Source of the DNA: Pseudomonas sp. S35
GTDB taxonomy: Bacteria; Pseudomonadota; Gammaproteobacteria; Pseudomonadales; Pseudomonadaceae
NCBI RefSeq assembly: GCF_009866765.1
Contig: NZ_CP019431.1
Span: 4,154,001 to 4,218,000, forward strand
Direction: 5' to 3'
Length of the DNA stretch: 64,000 nucleotides
Below the pieces are notes generated by a model, which had not been told where the DNA came from, did not search any database, and saw only the letters and a list, made by a program, of their open reading frames with translations. The stretch's first letter is position 1. Every line of letters starts with the position of its first letter. The position numbers were made by a program, and so were the translations under genes. Shown piece after piece: positions 8,975 to 17,692 of the stretch.

Positions 8975-9601
8975 TCAGCCGGCGACCCGCACCACCCCCA
9001 TGTCGATCCCCAGATGCACCAACTCGGCATGGGAACTCACCTGCAGCTTGCTCTTGAGCAACGTCAGGTGATTGGACACGGTCTTGCTGCTGATACTCAG
9101 CTGGGCCGCAATCGAACGCGCCGGCGTGCCTTTGGCGAACATCAGGAAAATCTCCAGCTCGCGCTGGGTCATGCTCTGCAAGCGGCGGTCGGTGGGGTGG
9201 TAAGCCAACTGAGTGGCCAGGTCATGCTCGATATAGGTGTGGCCGTCGAGGATGCGCTGCACCGCCTCCAGCATCACCGCGGGCGGTGCGCTCTTGGTCA
9301 GGTAGCCCGACGCGCCGGCCTCCAGCGCTTGTCGCACCAGGGGCAGCTCAGTATGTTGGCTGAAAAACAGTACACGCAGTTGCGGCAGGCGTTGGCGCAG
9401 GCGCCGGGTGGTTTCCAGGCCGCTGATGCCCGGCAGGCCGAAGCCGATGATCACCAGGCTCGGCACCGCTTCCTGCACCCGTGCCAGCGCGTCCTCGCCA
9501 CTGGCCGCCTCGCGCACCTGTACGCCCGGCAAACCGCTGCGCAGCAAACCGGCATAACCCAGGCGGACCACGGCGTGATCATCGACCAGCAGGATGTTCA
9601 T
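8975..9601 (-). CDS. NarL/LuxR-family response regulator lacking the phospho-acceptor Asp
   Basis: A 208-residue protein with an N-terminal receiver (LLVDDHAVVRLGY) and a C-terminal LuxR HTH (about residues 140-200: LTQRELEI-like core, SISSKTVSNHL). The acidic pair DD and the switch Lys in GYLTKS are kept, but the site that should hold the phosphorylated Asp reads VIIGFGLPG, with Gly (GGC) in place of Asp (GAC), a one-base change. It is therefore unlikely to be phosphorylated in the usual way. The position beside the pentapeptide gene matches PedR2 of P. putida, but no partner PedS2 kinase gene is present. Confidence 0.87.
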   Translation of the reverse strand: MNILLVDDHAVVRLGYAGLLRSGLPGVQVREAASGEDALARVQEAVPSLVIIGFGLPGISGLETTRRLRQRLPQLRVLFFSQHTELPLVRQALEAGASGYLTKSAPPAVMLEAVQRILDGHTYIEHDLATQLAYHPTDRRLQSMTQRELEIFLMFAKGTPARSIAAQLSISSKTVSNHLTLLKSKLQVSSHAELVHLGIDMGVVRVAG

Positions 9602-9656
9602 GGCGCCTCCAATGGCAGCAGTTTGCCCATGCTAGAACCCCAAGACCGTGCGCGAC

Positions 9657-9674
9657 CTACTACTTTGGTACTGG
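9657..9674 (-). promoter_or_regulatory. Shared exa-island promoter motif between the response regulator and the CxxxCW gene
   Basis: The plus strand reads CTACTTTGGTACTGG at 9660-9674. The same 15-mer with one mismatch occurs at 14134-14148 upstream of nosP. The distance to the minus-strand start is 58 bp here and 55 bp at nosP, in the same orientation. Confidence 0.55.
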
Positions 9675-9752
9675 TTTTGCTGTCTATCGTCGCATTCCCA
9701 AGGCAGCGCGACTGACGTGTAATGGGCGCATAACGATAAGGATTGACCCGCC

Positions 9753-10292
9753 ATGCTGCCCGCCCGACTGCCCCTCTTGGCACTGCTGTGCCTGTTGACA
9801 GGCCACGCCCAGGCCGACACCCCGTTGTTTTCCGCCGACGGCTACCGCACCAGCCTGTATCGCAGCCCCACGCCCGAACAACTCCCCGGTGCGACCATCG
9901 TCGACACCCCTGCCCTGCAAGCCTTGCTGAACCAGACGCCAGCGCCGGTGCTGATCGACGTGTACCGCCGCCAATGGCTGCACGGCCAGTTCATCGAGGA
10001 CCAGCCCCACGCCAACCTGCCCGGCAGCCACTGGCTGGCCAATACCGGCGACGGCGACCTCACACCGGAATGGCAGGGCTATTTCGTGCGCCACCTGTAC
10101 AAATTCACCGGCGGCCAGCTCGCACGCCCGCTGGTGTTCTACTGCCGCTCCGATTGCTGGCTGAGTTGGAACGCGGTAAAACGTGCCGCCAACCTGGGCT
10201 ATACCTCTGTGTATTGGTACCGCGATGGGTTGGACGCCTGGGAAGCGGCAAAACTGCCAGTGACGGCTGCAACACCCGAGCCCTTTCAATAA
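9753..10292 (+). CDS. PQQ-dependent catabolism-associated CxxxCW motif protein (rhodanese-like)
   Basis: A 179-residue exported protein (signal MLPARLPLLALLCLLTGHAQA). It has a rhodanese-like fold: VLIDVYRRQW near residue 70 and the active-site-like loop FYCRSDCWLSWNA near 130. Both cysteines and the Trp of the family's signature are present. Proteins of this family occur only beside quinoprotein alcohol oxidation genes and their exact role is unknown; a thiol or sulfur-transfer job would fit the SoxYZ-like carrier in the same island. The start follows an AAGGA site. agmR follows after 27 bp on the same strand. Confidence 0.87.
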   Translation: MLPARLPLLALLCLLTGHAQADTPLFSADGYRTSLYRSPTPEQLPGATIVDTPALQALLNQTPAPVLIDVYRRQWLHGQFIEDQPHANLPGSHWLANTGDGDLTPEWQGYFVRHLYKFTGGQLARPLVFYCRSDCWLSWNAVKRAANLGYTSVYWYRDGLDAWEAAKLPVTAATPEPFQ

Positions 10293-10319
10293 AAAACCAC
10301 AACAAGAAGGTGAACGGCC

Positions 10320-10985
10320 ATGTACAAAATCCTGATAGCCGACGATCACCCGCTGTTTCGCGAGGCGATCCACAACGTCATCAGCGACGGTTTCCCCGGC
10401 AGCGAGGTGATGGAAACCGCCGACCTGGACAGCGCCCTCGCCCTGACCCAGGAACACGACGACCTCGACCTGATCCTGCTGGACCTGAACATGCCCGGCA
10501 TGCACGGCCTTAACGGCCTGATCAACCTGCGCAACGAGTCGCCGACCATCCCGGTGGTGATCGTTTCGGCCGAGCAGGACAAGCAGGTCGTCCTGCAAGC
10601 CATCACCTACGGCGCCGTGGGTTTTATCACCAAGTCCTCGCCACGCCTGCAAATGACCGAGGCGATCCAGCAGATCCTCAACGGCAATGTGTACCTGCCG
10701 CCCGACATCATCCGCACCCAGAAAACCGGCACCCATCGGCGCCTCAACGAAAACCCGGGCTTTGCCCCGGAGCTGCTGCAGGCGCTTACGCGCAAACAGC
10801 TGCTGGTGCTGGAGCGCATGACCAAGGGCGAGTCGAACAAGCAGATCGCGTACACCCTGGAGATTGCCGAAACCACGGTGAAGGCCCATGTGTCGGCGAT
10901 CCTGCGCAAGTTGAATGTGCACAACCGGGTGCAGGCGATCCTCAGTGCCGGGGATATCGATTTCGGCTCGTACCTGCGCCGCTGA
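10320..10985 (+). CDS. agmR: AgmR/ErbR, LuxR-type response regulator of alcohol oxidation
   Basis: A 221-residue NarL-family response regulator with an intact receiver: ADDHPLF, phospho-acceptor Asp in ILLDLNMPG, Lys in GFITKS. The C-terminal HTH runs [20 protein letters not shown] to the recognition helix [12 protein letters not shown]. Length and sequence match AgmR (ErbR), which activates the exa/ped genes and the pqq genes in P. aeruginosa and P. putida. It lies behind the CxxxCW gene and in front of the convergent nahK gene, the same order as around PA1978-PA1976. Confidence 0.9.
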   Translation: MYKILIADDHPLFREAIHNVISDGFPGSEVMETADLDSALALTQEHDDLDLILLDLNMPGMHGLNGLINLRNESPTIPVVIVSAEQDKQVVLQAITYGAVGFITKSSPRLQMTEAIQQILNGNVYLPPDIIRTQKTGTHRRLNENPGFAPELLQALTRKQLLVLERMTKGESNKQIAYTLEIAETTVKAHVSAILRKLNVHNRVQAILSAGDIDFGSYLRR

Positions 10986-10989
10986 TTTC

Positions 10990-11024
10990 CCTCTGTGGGA
11001 GGGGCTTGCCCCCTCCCACAGAGG
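10990..11024. terminator. Bidirectional hairpin between agmR and nahK
   Basis: Perfect 15-bp arms (CCTCTGTGGGAGGGG at 10990-11004 and its complement at 11010-11024) with a CTTGC loop. It sits between the convergent ends of agmR and nahK and belongs to the REP-like palindrome family. Confidence 0.8.
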
Positions 11025-11050
11025 ATCTTCATTGGATGATGCTGTGTCGT

Positions 11051-12991
11051 TCACTTGCCTATTAAGTGACTCATCGCCGTCTTGAGCTTCATTGGGCGCA
11101 CCGGCTTGTGCATCAACGTATGCCCCAACTCGCGGATCTGCAGCTTCAGCTCATTGCTGTAGTTGGCCGTGATCATCAGCGCCGGGATCGCGCTGGCACG
11201 CCGTGCATTGATGCGCGCCACAGCGTCCACGCCATTCTGGTCGTCGTCCAGGTGGTAGTCGGCAATCAATAGGTCGGCCTCGGCGTGGTAGTTGTCCACC
11301 TGCCGCGCCAGGTCCTGTTCCGACAATGCCGTAATCACCCGGCACCCCCAACCTTCAAGCAAGGTGCGCATACCGGCGCAGATCGCCGCGTCGTTATCCA
11401 ACACCCAGACCTTTGCACCTTGCAGGCGTTCAAGCATCGGCTCGCTCATGGGTGGCATGGGCAATGACTTGGGCGCGGTGGCGCTCAACGGCACCTCGAC
11501 CGCAAACATCGAGCCCTTGCCCGGCCAGGATTTGACCGTGATGCGGTGCCCGAGGATGCCGGCGATTTTTTCCACGATCGCCAGCCCTAAACCCAGCCCG
11601 CGATCCTGGTCCGGGCGCTGCACATCGCCACGCTTGAACTCCTGGAAAATCTCCTCCAGGCGTTCCTGCGCAATGCCCATGCCGCTGTCCCACACCTGGA
11701 TCGACAGGCGCTGGTGCTGGCGCCGACAGCCCAGCACGATGCGGCCTTGATAGGTGTAGCGCATCGCATTGCTCAGCAGGTTGCGCAGGATCCGCGCCAG
11801 CAGTTGGATGTCGCTGCGCACCAGCGCCGAACAGCCGACAAAATGCAGCGCCAGCCCTTCGCTGCGGGCCAGTTGGGTGTACTCCTCGGCCAGGTTGTCG
11901 AGCAATTCGCTCAAGGCGAACGGCGCGATATCGGCCTTGATCACCCCGGCATCCAGCTTGGAAATATCCACCAGGGTGCCCAACAGGTTTTCCACGTCTT
12001 CCAGGGAGTTGCTCACGTTGCGCACCAGTTTTTCGCTGGGGCGTTCCAGCAGTGCGCTGGTGAACAAACGCGCCGCGTTCAACGGTTGCAGCAGGTCGTG
12101 GCTGACGGCGGCGAGGAATTTGGTTTTCGACAGGTTGGCCTGTTCGGCCTCCAGCTTGGCCTCGCGCAGGCGGGTCTCCATGCGGCGGCGCTCGTCGATT
12201 TCCTTGAGCAACTGGTCGTTGAGCGAGGTCAGTTCAGAAGTGCGTTGCGCCACGCGCTGCTCCAGGTGCTGATAGGCCTGGTGCAAGGCTTCGGCGGTGC
12301 GGCGGCGTTCGGTGATGTCGCGGATCAGCACAAAGATGCCCACCACTTCACCACTGGCCAACACATTCGGTACGTAGGAGCGCAGCATGTAGCGCTCCTG
12401 GTTATTGATGTTGGTTTCAGCGAACTCAAAGGTCACGCTCTCGCCGGCCAGGGCGCGGGCGACGTAGGCGTCCAGGCGCTGGCAGTGCTGTTCGCTGTGC
12501 ACTTCGCGCAGGCTCTGGCCGAGCATCATGCCGCGCGGCCAGCAGTACCATTGTTCGTAGACCTTGTTGGTGAACTCGTAGACCAGATCAGCATTCAGGT
12601 AGCCGATCAGGGCCGGCACGTGGTCGGTGATCAGGCGAATCCAGCGCTCGCTTTCCTGGGCTTTCTGCGCCGCCACCTGTTCACCACGCAAGGTTTCGGC
12701 GCGCAGGCGGGCGTTGATCAGCAAGTGGTTGCTGGCCTTGAGTTCGGCCATCGCCTGGTTCAGCGCGTCGGTGCGTTCGCGCACTTGCTCGGCCAACACC
12801 ACCGAATGCTGGAAGGTGGTGTAGGGGTTGTTGCCCTGGGTGACGCCAGACTCGATGCGCTCGATCAGCGCCGCGTTGATCCGTGCCAACTTGTGGTTGT
12901 CCTGTTGCAGTTGGGCAACCTGGGCGAGCAGTTCAGCGCCGGCCTCGGGCAATGGCGACCCCGGTGAAGGTCTGGTTGATGTGCATGCCAT
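11051..12991 (-). CDS. nahK: NahK/ErcS'-type hybrid sensor histidine kinase
   Basis: A 646-residue cytoplasmic hybrid kinase: N-terminal coiled coil (about 20-110), PAS domain (about 115-230), a second coiled coil, HisKA with H298 in AAVSHDLLQPLNAARL, HATPase (NLLSNAMRY, DSGMGIAQ, GLGLGLAIVEK) and a C-terminal receiver (from about 520) with Asp in LLIADYHLDD and Lys in MHKPVRP. In P. aeruginosa NahK is controlled by the NO sensor NosP and passes phosphate to HptB-type proteins, linking NO to biofilm control; the same gene was named ErcS' in the ethanol cascade. The first 59 bp overlap nosP, so the true start may be slightly further in. Confidence 0.88.
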   Translation of the reverse strand: MACTSTRPSPGSPLPEAGAELLAQVAQLQQDNHKLARINAALIERIESGVTQGNNPYTTFQHSVVLAEQVRERTDALNQAMAELKASNHLLINARLRAETLRGEQVAAQKAQESERWIRLITDHVPALIGYLNADLVYEFTNKVYEQWYCWPRGMMLGQSLREVHSEQHCQRLDAYVARALAGESVTFEFAETNINNQERYMLRSYVPNVLASGEVVGIFVLIRDITERRRTAEALHQAYQHLEQRVAQRTSELTSLNDQLLKEIDERRRMETRLREAKLEAEQANLSKTKFLAAVSHDLLQPLNAARLFTSALLERPSEKLVRNVSNSLEDVENLLGTLVDISKLDAGVIKADIAPFALSELLDNLAEEYTQLARSEGLALHFVGCSALVRSDIQLLARILRNLLSNAMRYTYQGRIVLGCRRQHQRLSIQVWDSGMGIAQERLEEIFQEFKRGDVQRPDQDRGLGLGLAIVEKIAGILGHRITVKSWPGKGSMFAVEVPLSATAPKSLPMPPMSEPMLERLQGAKVWVLDNDAAICAGMRTLLEGWGCRVITALSEQDLARQVDNYHAEADLLIADYHLDDDQNGVDAVARINARRASAIPALMITANYSNELKLQIRELGHTLMHKPVRPMKLKTAMSHLIGK

Positions 12992-14078
12992 TGAACTGTT
13001 CTCCGTAGGTGTTGAAACCCAGCACCCGCTTGGCTTGCAGGAAGTTGCCGATCTGTTCCAGGTTGGCGGCGTCTTCCAGCTCCAGGCGCCGCAGGAAGCA
13101 GTCGCAGCCGATGGTCAACAACAGATCGCCGAGGCGTGAGTGCAGGCCGTCAAACAGGTTTTCCAGATTGGGCAGGATCGGGCCGGGCTTCATCACGGTG
13201 AGCACGATGCCGTTTTCCACGGCGCAGTAGAAACTCAGGCTCAGGTCGTCGTGCACTTGCTGGATAGCGCGCACGTAGTATTGATCATGGATACGCACCG
13301 CCAGCGGATGGGCGGCGAAGGTGCGGTGGTCGAGGTCGGCCACGGCCACGCCGATGTGTCGTGCGTACTCTTCGGCGGCGGGCTCGGCGTTGAGTTCATA
13401 GACCCGGCGCGAGGGGCTGTCGGCACCGGTCACTACCAGTTTCTCCGCACGCGGCAGGATGTGGTGGTTGGTGAACACCTCGAAATCCAGCCAGGTGTTG
13501 ACCAACACCACCACTGCCGCGCCGCTGTGGAACGCGCCGTTGAAGTACACATGGGTGTGGGTGAGGAAGTTGTCGTCGCCAGCCGAACCGCCGAAATGCG
13601 GGATATCGCCGAGGGCGGCGCTCAGGGCCGCGAGCACCATTTCTTCACGACTGGACAGGCCATCGAGCAGGGTCAGGGCAAAGGTGTTGCCCTTGATTGG
13701 CGCGAGCGTATTGCTGCGACAGCCACCCACCAAGCGTTCGACCATGTGCTGGGCATCGATCAGGCTGAAGTGCTCCACCTGGTCGATCAGCTCGGTGGCA
13801 ATGGAAAAATGCGCGTGGTTGAAGCCCATCGCCGTGACGCAATTGCGCCCGTAGCCCTGGGGCGTGATCTCGCCAGCGCTGGTGCAGCCCACCACGCGCA
13901 CATTGGCGAAGCAATGTTGCAAGGCCTGGCCCAATGCCTGCAAATCGTAGGAAGCCGAACAGAAAAACAGCACAAACCCCAGGTAGGGGTGCAGCAGTTG
14001 GCGGGCCAACTCCTCAGCCGCCTGCCCCGCGTCGGTGGCCTGGGACATGGCGCTGACTACGCCTTCACTGTTATGCAT
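12933..14078 (-). CDS. nosP: NosP, FIST-domain nitric oxide sensor
   Basis: A 381-residue FIST-domain protein: FIST_N (about 1-220, with FFCSASYDL, VVGCTSAGEI, GGSAGDDN) and FIST_C (about 230-370). The start MHNSEGVVSAMSQ is chosen since it follows a GAGGGGG ribosome binding site; the longer frame upstream is unlikely. Proteins of this type bind heme and NO and inhibit their partner kinase NahK. The gene overlaps nahK, matching the PA1975-PA1976 pair. Confidence 0.87.
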   Translation of the reverse strand: MHNSEGVVSAMSQATDAGQAAEELARQLLHPYLGFVLFFCSASYDLQALGQALQHCFANVRVVGCTSAGEITPQGYGRNCVTAMGFNHAHFSIATELIDQVEHFSLIDAQHMVERLVGGCRSNTLAPIKGNTFALTLLDGLSSREEMVLAALSAALGDIPHFGGSAGDDNFLTHTHVYFNGAFHSGAAVVVLVNTWLDFEVFTNHHILPRAEKLVVTGADSPSRRVYELNAEPAAEEYARHIGVAVADLDHRTFAAHPLAVRIHDQYYVRAIQQVHDDLSLSFYCAVENGIVLTVMKPGPILPNLENLFDGLHSRLGDLLLTIGCDCFLRRLELEDAANLEQIGNFLQAKRVLGFNTYGEQFNGMHINQTFTGVAIARGRR

Positions 14079-14130
14079 CGTTGGTTCCCCCTCTGAGGCA
14101 TGAGTGTACGAAGGCTGGGGGGAGACACCT

Positions 14131-14148
14131 ATGCTACTTGGGTACTGG
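14131..14148 (-). promoter_or_regulatory. Shared exa-island promoter motif upstream of nosP
   Basis: The plus strand reads ATGCTACTTGGGTACTGG, and its minus-strand core is CAAGTAGCAT. It lies 53-70 bp upstream of the nosP ATG and matches the site at 9660-9674 in 14 of 15 bases. This ties nosP-nahK to the same regulator as the alcohol genes. Confidence 0.55.
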
Positions 14149-14197
14149 GTAGGGGGATGCGATGGGATGACTCCTTCAAGACTGATGGAGATCAAAA

Positions 14198-14240
14198 TGT
14201 GGGAGGGGGCAAGTCGAATCGTCGCACCGCCCCTCCCACA
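14198..14240. repeat. REP palindrome carrying the TCGAATCG 18-mer
   Basis: TGTGGGAGGGGGCAAG, then TCGAATCGTCGCACCGCC (14214-14231), then the closing CCTCCCACA. The extra bases sit at the tip of the hairpin. It lies just past the porin stop codon and probably helps to end its transcript. Confidence 0.8.
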
Positions 14241-14250
14241 GTAAACCGCA

Positions 14251-15426
14251 TTACCAAGTTAAGACGGCACCGACGGCAAAGGTATCGGTGTCTTCATTCT
14301 GGGCACTCGTGTCATGCCCTTTGATCTGGAGCTGGTTGTACTCCGCCACCAGCTTAAGGTTGTCGTTCACGTCATGAAACAGTGCAATCGCGCGTGTCTC
14401 ATAATCCGCCCCGCTGCCCACCACGCCGTTGCCGTCATCCTTTGTTTTACCGTAGGACAGCGCCAGGCGGTTCTTGCCCAGCTTGTATGAACCCTGCAGC
14501 AGGTAGCCATTGCTGTCGACGTTGCGCAGGGTCGCTTCCCCGGCGTTGTTGGTGAAAAACGGGTTGATGCCCTTGGCCTGGAAGCCCGAGCCGGTCAGCG
14601 ACAAACCGCCCATTTTCGCTTGTACGCCATAGCCCAGCCCTTTGGAGGTGACGGATGCCACCGTGGAGTCGGTGTTGTCCGAGGTCTGGTAGCTGCCGTT
14701 GAGCCAGCTGTAGATCTTCGCCCCGCCCAAGTCGAACTGGTAGGTGACCTCGCTCTCGGTCCGCGGGTTTTTCTGGTAAGCCTTGCCCAGGGCGCTGCTG
14801 TCGTTGGTGTCTACCGGGTCCATGATGCCGACGGCGACGCGCAGGCCGTCCATCACCGGGGTGCGGTAGGTGATTTGTGAGGTGGGGAACGGGTACGGGT
14901 AGCCGCTGCCGATATTACCGAACGACACGCCACCGCCGTCCACCAGGCCAAGGCTGTCGCTGACCTGACCGTAGCCGGCGAGCAGTTCATCGAGCAGGAT
15001 GTTGGAGCGCGCAAACAGGCCGAAATCCTTGCCGATCAGCACTTCGCCCCACTCGGGGTTGGCCACGGTGCCGTAGAACTGGCGCACGTCGATGGCGGTG
15101 TCGGTGCCGTTGGTTTCGCTGTCGTTGATGGTCACCCAGAACGAAGCGCGGGCGCCGAGCTTGAGGTCGTCGACCTGCTTGCTCATGTTGAAGCCCAGGT
15201 AGTTGGGCAAAAAGCCCATCTTTACGCGGGATTGGCGGCGGTCGTATTGGTCACCGGCGCGGTCCACGTCGCTGTTGACGTAGAAAGCGTTGATGTAGCC
15301 GTCGGTGGAAAAGGTGGTTTCGTCCTTGTCGTACAGCATGATTTCGGCGTTGGCGAACGGGCTGATGCCCAAGCCGAGGACAAAGGCGGGTAATAGACGC
15401 AGGGGGACATTCTTATTGTTATGCAT
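14251..15426 (-). CDS. Gram-negative general porin
   Basis: A 391-residue outer membrane porin. The start MHNNKNVPLRLLPAF gives a signal peptide ending near SPFANA, and the C-terminus is the aromatic GAVLTW expected for BAM recognition. Alternating amphipathic strands and loops (LGFNMSKQVDDLKLGARASF, RQFYGTVANPEWGEVLIGKD) fit the 16-strand porin family used by beta- and gammaproteobacteria; it does not look like OprD. The substrate cannot be told. It is single, with a REP hairpin right after its stop. Confidence 0.82.
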   Translation of the reverse strand: MHNNKNVPLRLLPAFVLGLGISPFANAEIMLYDKDETTFSTDGYINAFYVNSDVDRAGDQYDRRQSRVKMGFLPNYLGFNMSKQVDDLKLGARASFWVTINDSETNGTDTAIDVRQFYGTVANPEWGEVLIGKDFGLFARSNILLDELLAGYGQVSDSLGLVDGGGVSFGNIGSGYPYPFPTSQITYRTPVMDGLRVAVGIMDPVDTNDSSALGKAYQKNPRTESEVTYQFDLGGAKIYSWLNGSYQTSDNTDSTVASVTSKGLGYGVQAKMGGLSLTGSGFQAKGINPFFTNNAGEATLRNVDSNGYLLQGSYKLGKNRLALSYGKTKDDGNGVVGSGADYETRAIALFHDVNDNLKLVAEYNQLQIKGHDTSAQNEDTDTFAVGAVLTW

Positions 15427-15583
15427 GGCGCGCTCCGCAACGGGGACTTGATGTCGGAGGCGATTATCGAAAGGCGCCAAGCCAAGGCCTACGCTGCCTT
15501 GGCCGTGGTTTCAGGGTGCTTTGGGCGGGCGCTGGGTGCCCGGCAACTGTGGCGTAAGACGGGCCCGCTCGCAGGCCCGCCAC

Positions 15584-16396
15584 TTAGGGTGTAAGACCGG
15601 CCCTGACCAACATGCCGAGGGCTACCAGTACACACAGGCTGGCAAACCCCACCTGCAACGTGCGCGCCGGTATCACGGCACACAGGCGCCGGCCGACCAG
15701 CATGCCGACGATGCTGGCGCCGATAAATACCCAGCCAAGCGGTTCGATATGCACACCGGCATGGAACGCGCCGGCCACGCCGATCAGCGAGATCAGGCTG
15801 ATCACCATCAGCGACGTGGCGACGATGCCGCGCATCTGCACGTCGGTGAGTTGCTTGAACGCCGGCACGATCAGAAAGCCGCCGCCCACGCCGAGCAAAC
15901 CGGACACCGCACCGGTCACGGCACCCAGCGCGGCGAGGGTGGCGCTGCATTTGGCAGTCCAGGCCAGGCGCCCGGTCTGCTGATTGAGCATGCAGTTCTT
16001 CTGTCCCCAAGAAGCGGCGCCATGGTCGCTGGGGCCGGCCTCGACCTTTTCGCGCTGCAACATGCGCCAGGCCACCAGCACCATCAACCCACTGAACAGC
16101 GCCATCAGCACCGGCTCAGAGAGTTGGTGAGCGACAAACACACCCAGCGGCGAAAACAGCGCACCCAGCAAGGCGATCAGCAACGCAGCGCGGTAACGCA
16201 CCAGGCCGTGGCGTAAACCGTCAATCGCGCCGACGGCCGCCGCCGCGCCCACGGCGAGCAACGACACCGGCGCGGCCTGGGTCATGCTCAAACCGAGCCC
16301 CAACACCAGCGCCGGCACCCCGAGGATGCCGCCGCCCGCGCCGGTCAGGCCCATGACCAGGCCCATCAATAACCCCAACACAGTGGCCAGCAGCAT
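15584..16396 (-). CDS. TauE/SafE-family sulfite/sulfur anion exporter
   Basis: A 270-residue membrane protein with about eight TM helices in two repeats; each repeat has the glycine-rich family motif (GLTGAGGGILGVPAL and GLLGVGGGFLIVPAF). The start directly abuts the stop of the sqr-like gene, so the two are coexpressed. In bigR-type operons such exporters remove sulfite or thiosulfate formed from persulfide oxidation. The substrate is inferred from that context. Confidence 0.87.
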   Translation of the reverse strand: MLLATVLGLLMGLVMGLTGAGGGILGVPALVLGLGLSMTQAAPVSLLAVGAAAAVGAIDGLRHGLVRYRAALLIALLGALFSPLGVFVAHQLSEPVLMALFSGLMVLVAWRMLQREKVEAGPSDHGAASWGQKNCMLNQQTGRLAWTAKCSATLAALGAVTGAVSGLLGVGGGFLIVPAFKQLTDVQMRGIVATSLMVISLISLIGVAGAFHAGVHIEPLGWVFIGASIVGMLVGRRLCAVIPARTLQVGFASLCVLVALGMLVRAGLTP

Positions 16397-17641
16397 TCAG
16401 TCCACCTTGCTCAGTCGGGTCAGCCACTCGCGGCCCTTGAGCATGCCGTTCCAGTAGAACCACGGCAGCAGCGTGGCCTTGAGGAACCACATCGAACGGC
16501 GCGCGCGGGTCGGGTCGAGGGGGAACGTCGGCAGCAACTTGCCGCCGTAACCGAACTCGGCCAGCACCACCTTGCCCTTCTCCACCGTCAGCGGGCAGGA
16601 ACCGTAGCCGTCATACTTGAGCGGCAGCGGCGCCTGCTTGCGCAGGGCCAGCAGGTTCTCGGCGACCACCACGATTTGCTTGCGCACGGCGGCGGCGGTC
16701 TTGGCATTCGGGGTGCCGCACACATCGCCCAGGCCGAAGATAGACGGGTAATGCAGGTGTTGCAGGGTGTTGGGGTGCACTTCACACCAACCGGCGGCAT
16801 CGGCCAGTGGGCTTTGGCGGATAAAATCGGGGGCGACTTGCGGCGGGACCACGTGCAACAGGTCGAAGGACTTCTCTTCAACCGTCGTATTGCCCTCGGT
16901 GTCTTTCACTGCAAACCAGGCCTTGCGCGCCGGGCCATCGACTTTCACCAGGTTGGCATTGAACGCCAGACGTGCGTTGTATTTCTCGACGTAGTGCATC
17001 AACGGCGGCACAAAGGTCGCCACGCCGAATAGCGCAGCACCGGCCAGGTTGAATTCCACGTCGATGTGCTTGAGATGGCCGTGTTTGAGCCAGTGATCAC
17101 AGGACAGGTACATGGCTTTCTGCGGCGCGCCGGCGCATTTGATCGGCATGGCCGGCTGGGTGAAGATCGCCTTGCCGCCCTTCAACTGCTGCACCAACTG
17201 CCAGGTGTAGGCGGCGTGTTCGTAGCTGTAGTTGGACGTGACGCCGTGCTGGCCGAGGGTGTCTTGCAGGCCTTCGATGCCCTCCCAGGCCAGGCGCAGG
17301 CCGGGGCACACGATGAGGTTGTGCCAGGTGACGCGCTGGCCGCTGTCGAGTACCAGGGTTTGCTCGTCCGGCAGGACTTCGCTGACCGCCGCCTGTATCC
17401 AGGTCACACCATTGGGCAGCACGTCGGCCAGCGGGCGGCGGGTCTTTTCCAGGTCATAGGCGCCGCCGCCGACCAGGGTCCAGGCCGGCTGGTAGCTGTG
17501 GTAGTCGCTGGGTTCGATGAGGGTGATGTTCAGCTCGGGGTCGCGCTTGAGCAGGCTGGCCAGCAGGCCAATACCTGCCGAACCGCCGCCGATGACAACG
17601 ATATCGCCACTGATGGTTTCGCCCCAGTGTTGGTCGGTCAT
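16397..17641 (-). CDS. sqr: Sulfide:quinone oxidoreductase-like flavoprotein
   Basis: A 414-residue FAD-dependent oxidoreductase of the bacterial SQR-like type. The N-terminal dinucleotide fold is [19 protein letters not shown], followed by [20 protein letters not shown] typical of SQR, a second fold, and Cys residues in [24 protein letters not shown] and [16 protein letters not shown]. It oxidises sulfide, giving electrons to quinone and sulfane sulfur to glutathione or another acceptor. It stands between bigR and the tauE gene in one minus-strand operon, divergent from a persulfide dioxygenase. Confidence 0.88.
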   Translation of the reverse strand: MTDQHWGETISGDIVVIGGGSAGIGLLASLLKRDPELNITLIEPSDYHSYQPAWTLVGGGAYDLEKTRRPLADVLPNGVTWIQAAVSEVLPDEQTLVLDSGQRVTWHNLIVCPGLRLAWEGIEGLQDTLGQHGVTSNYSYEHAAYTWQLVQQLKGGKAIFTQPAMPIKCAGAPQKAMYLSCDHWLKHGHLKHIDVEFNLAGAALFGVATFVPPLMHYVEKYNARLAFNANLVKVDGPARKAWFAVKDTEGNTTVEEKSFDLLHVVPPQVAPDFIRQSPLADAAGWCEVHPNTLQHLHYPSIFGLGDVCGTPNAKTAAAVRKQIVVVAENLLALRKQAPLPLKYDGYGSCPLTVEKGKVVLAEFGYGGKLLPTFPLDPTRARRSMWFLKATLLPWFYWNGMLKGREWLTRLSKVD

Positions 17642-17692
17642 GGTCTATTGCCTTTTAGAGTCAATGCACACAAGGGTCGTTGCCGTATGGCG

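Noticed and set aside
14251..15426. An OprD-family porin
   Set aside because: The sequence pattern fits the general Gram-negative porin family and shows no OprD-specific segments.
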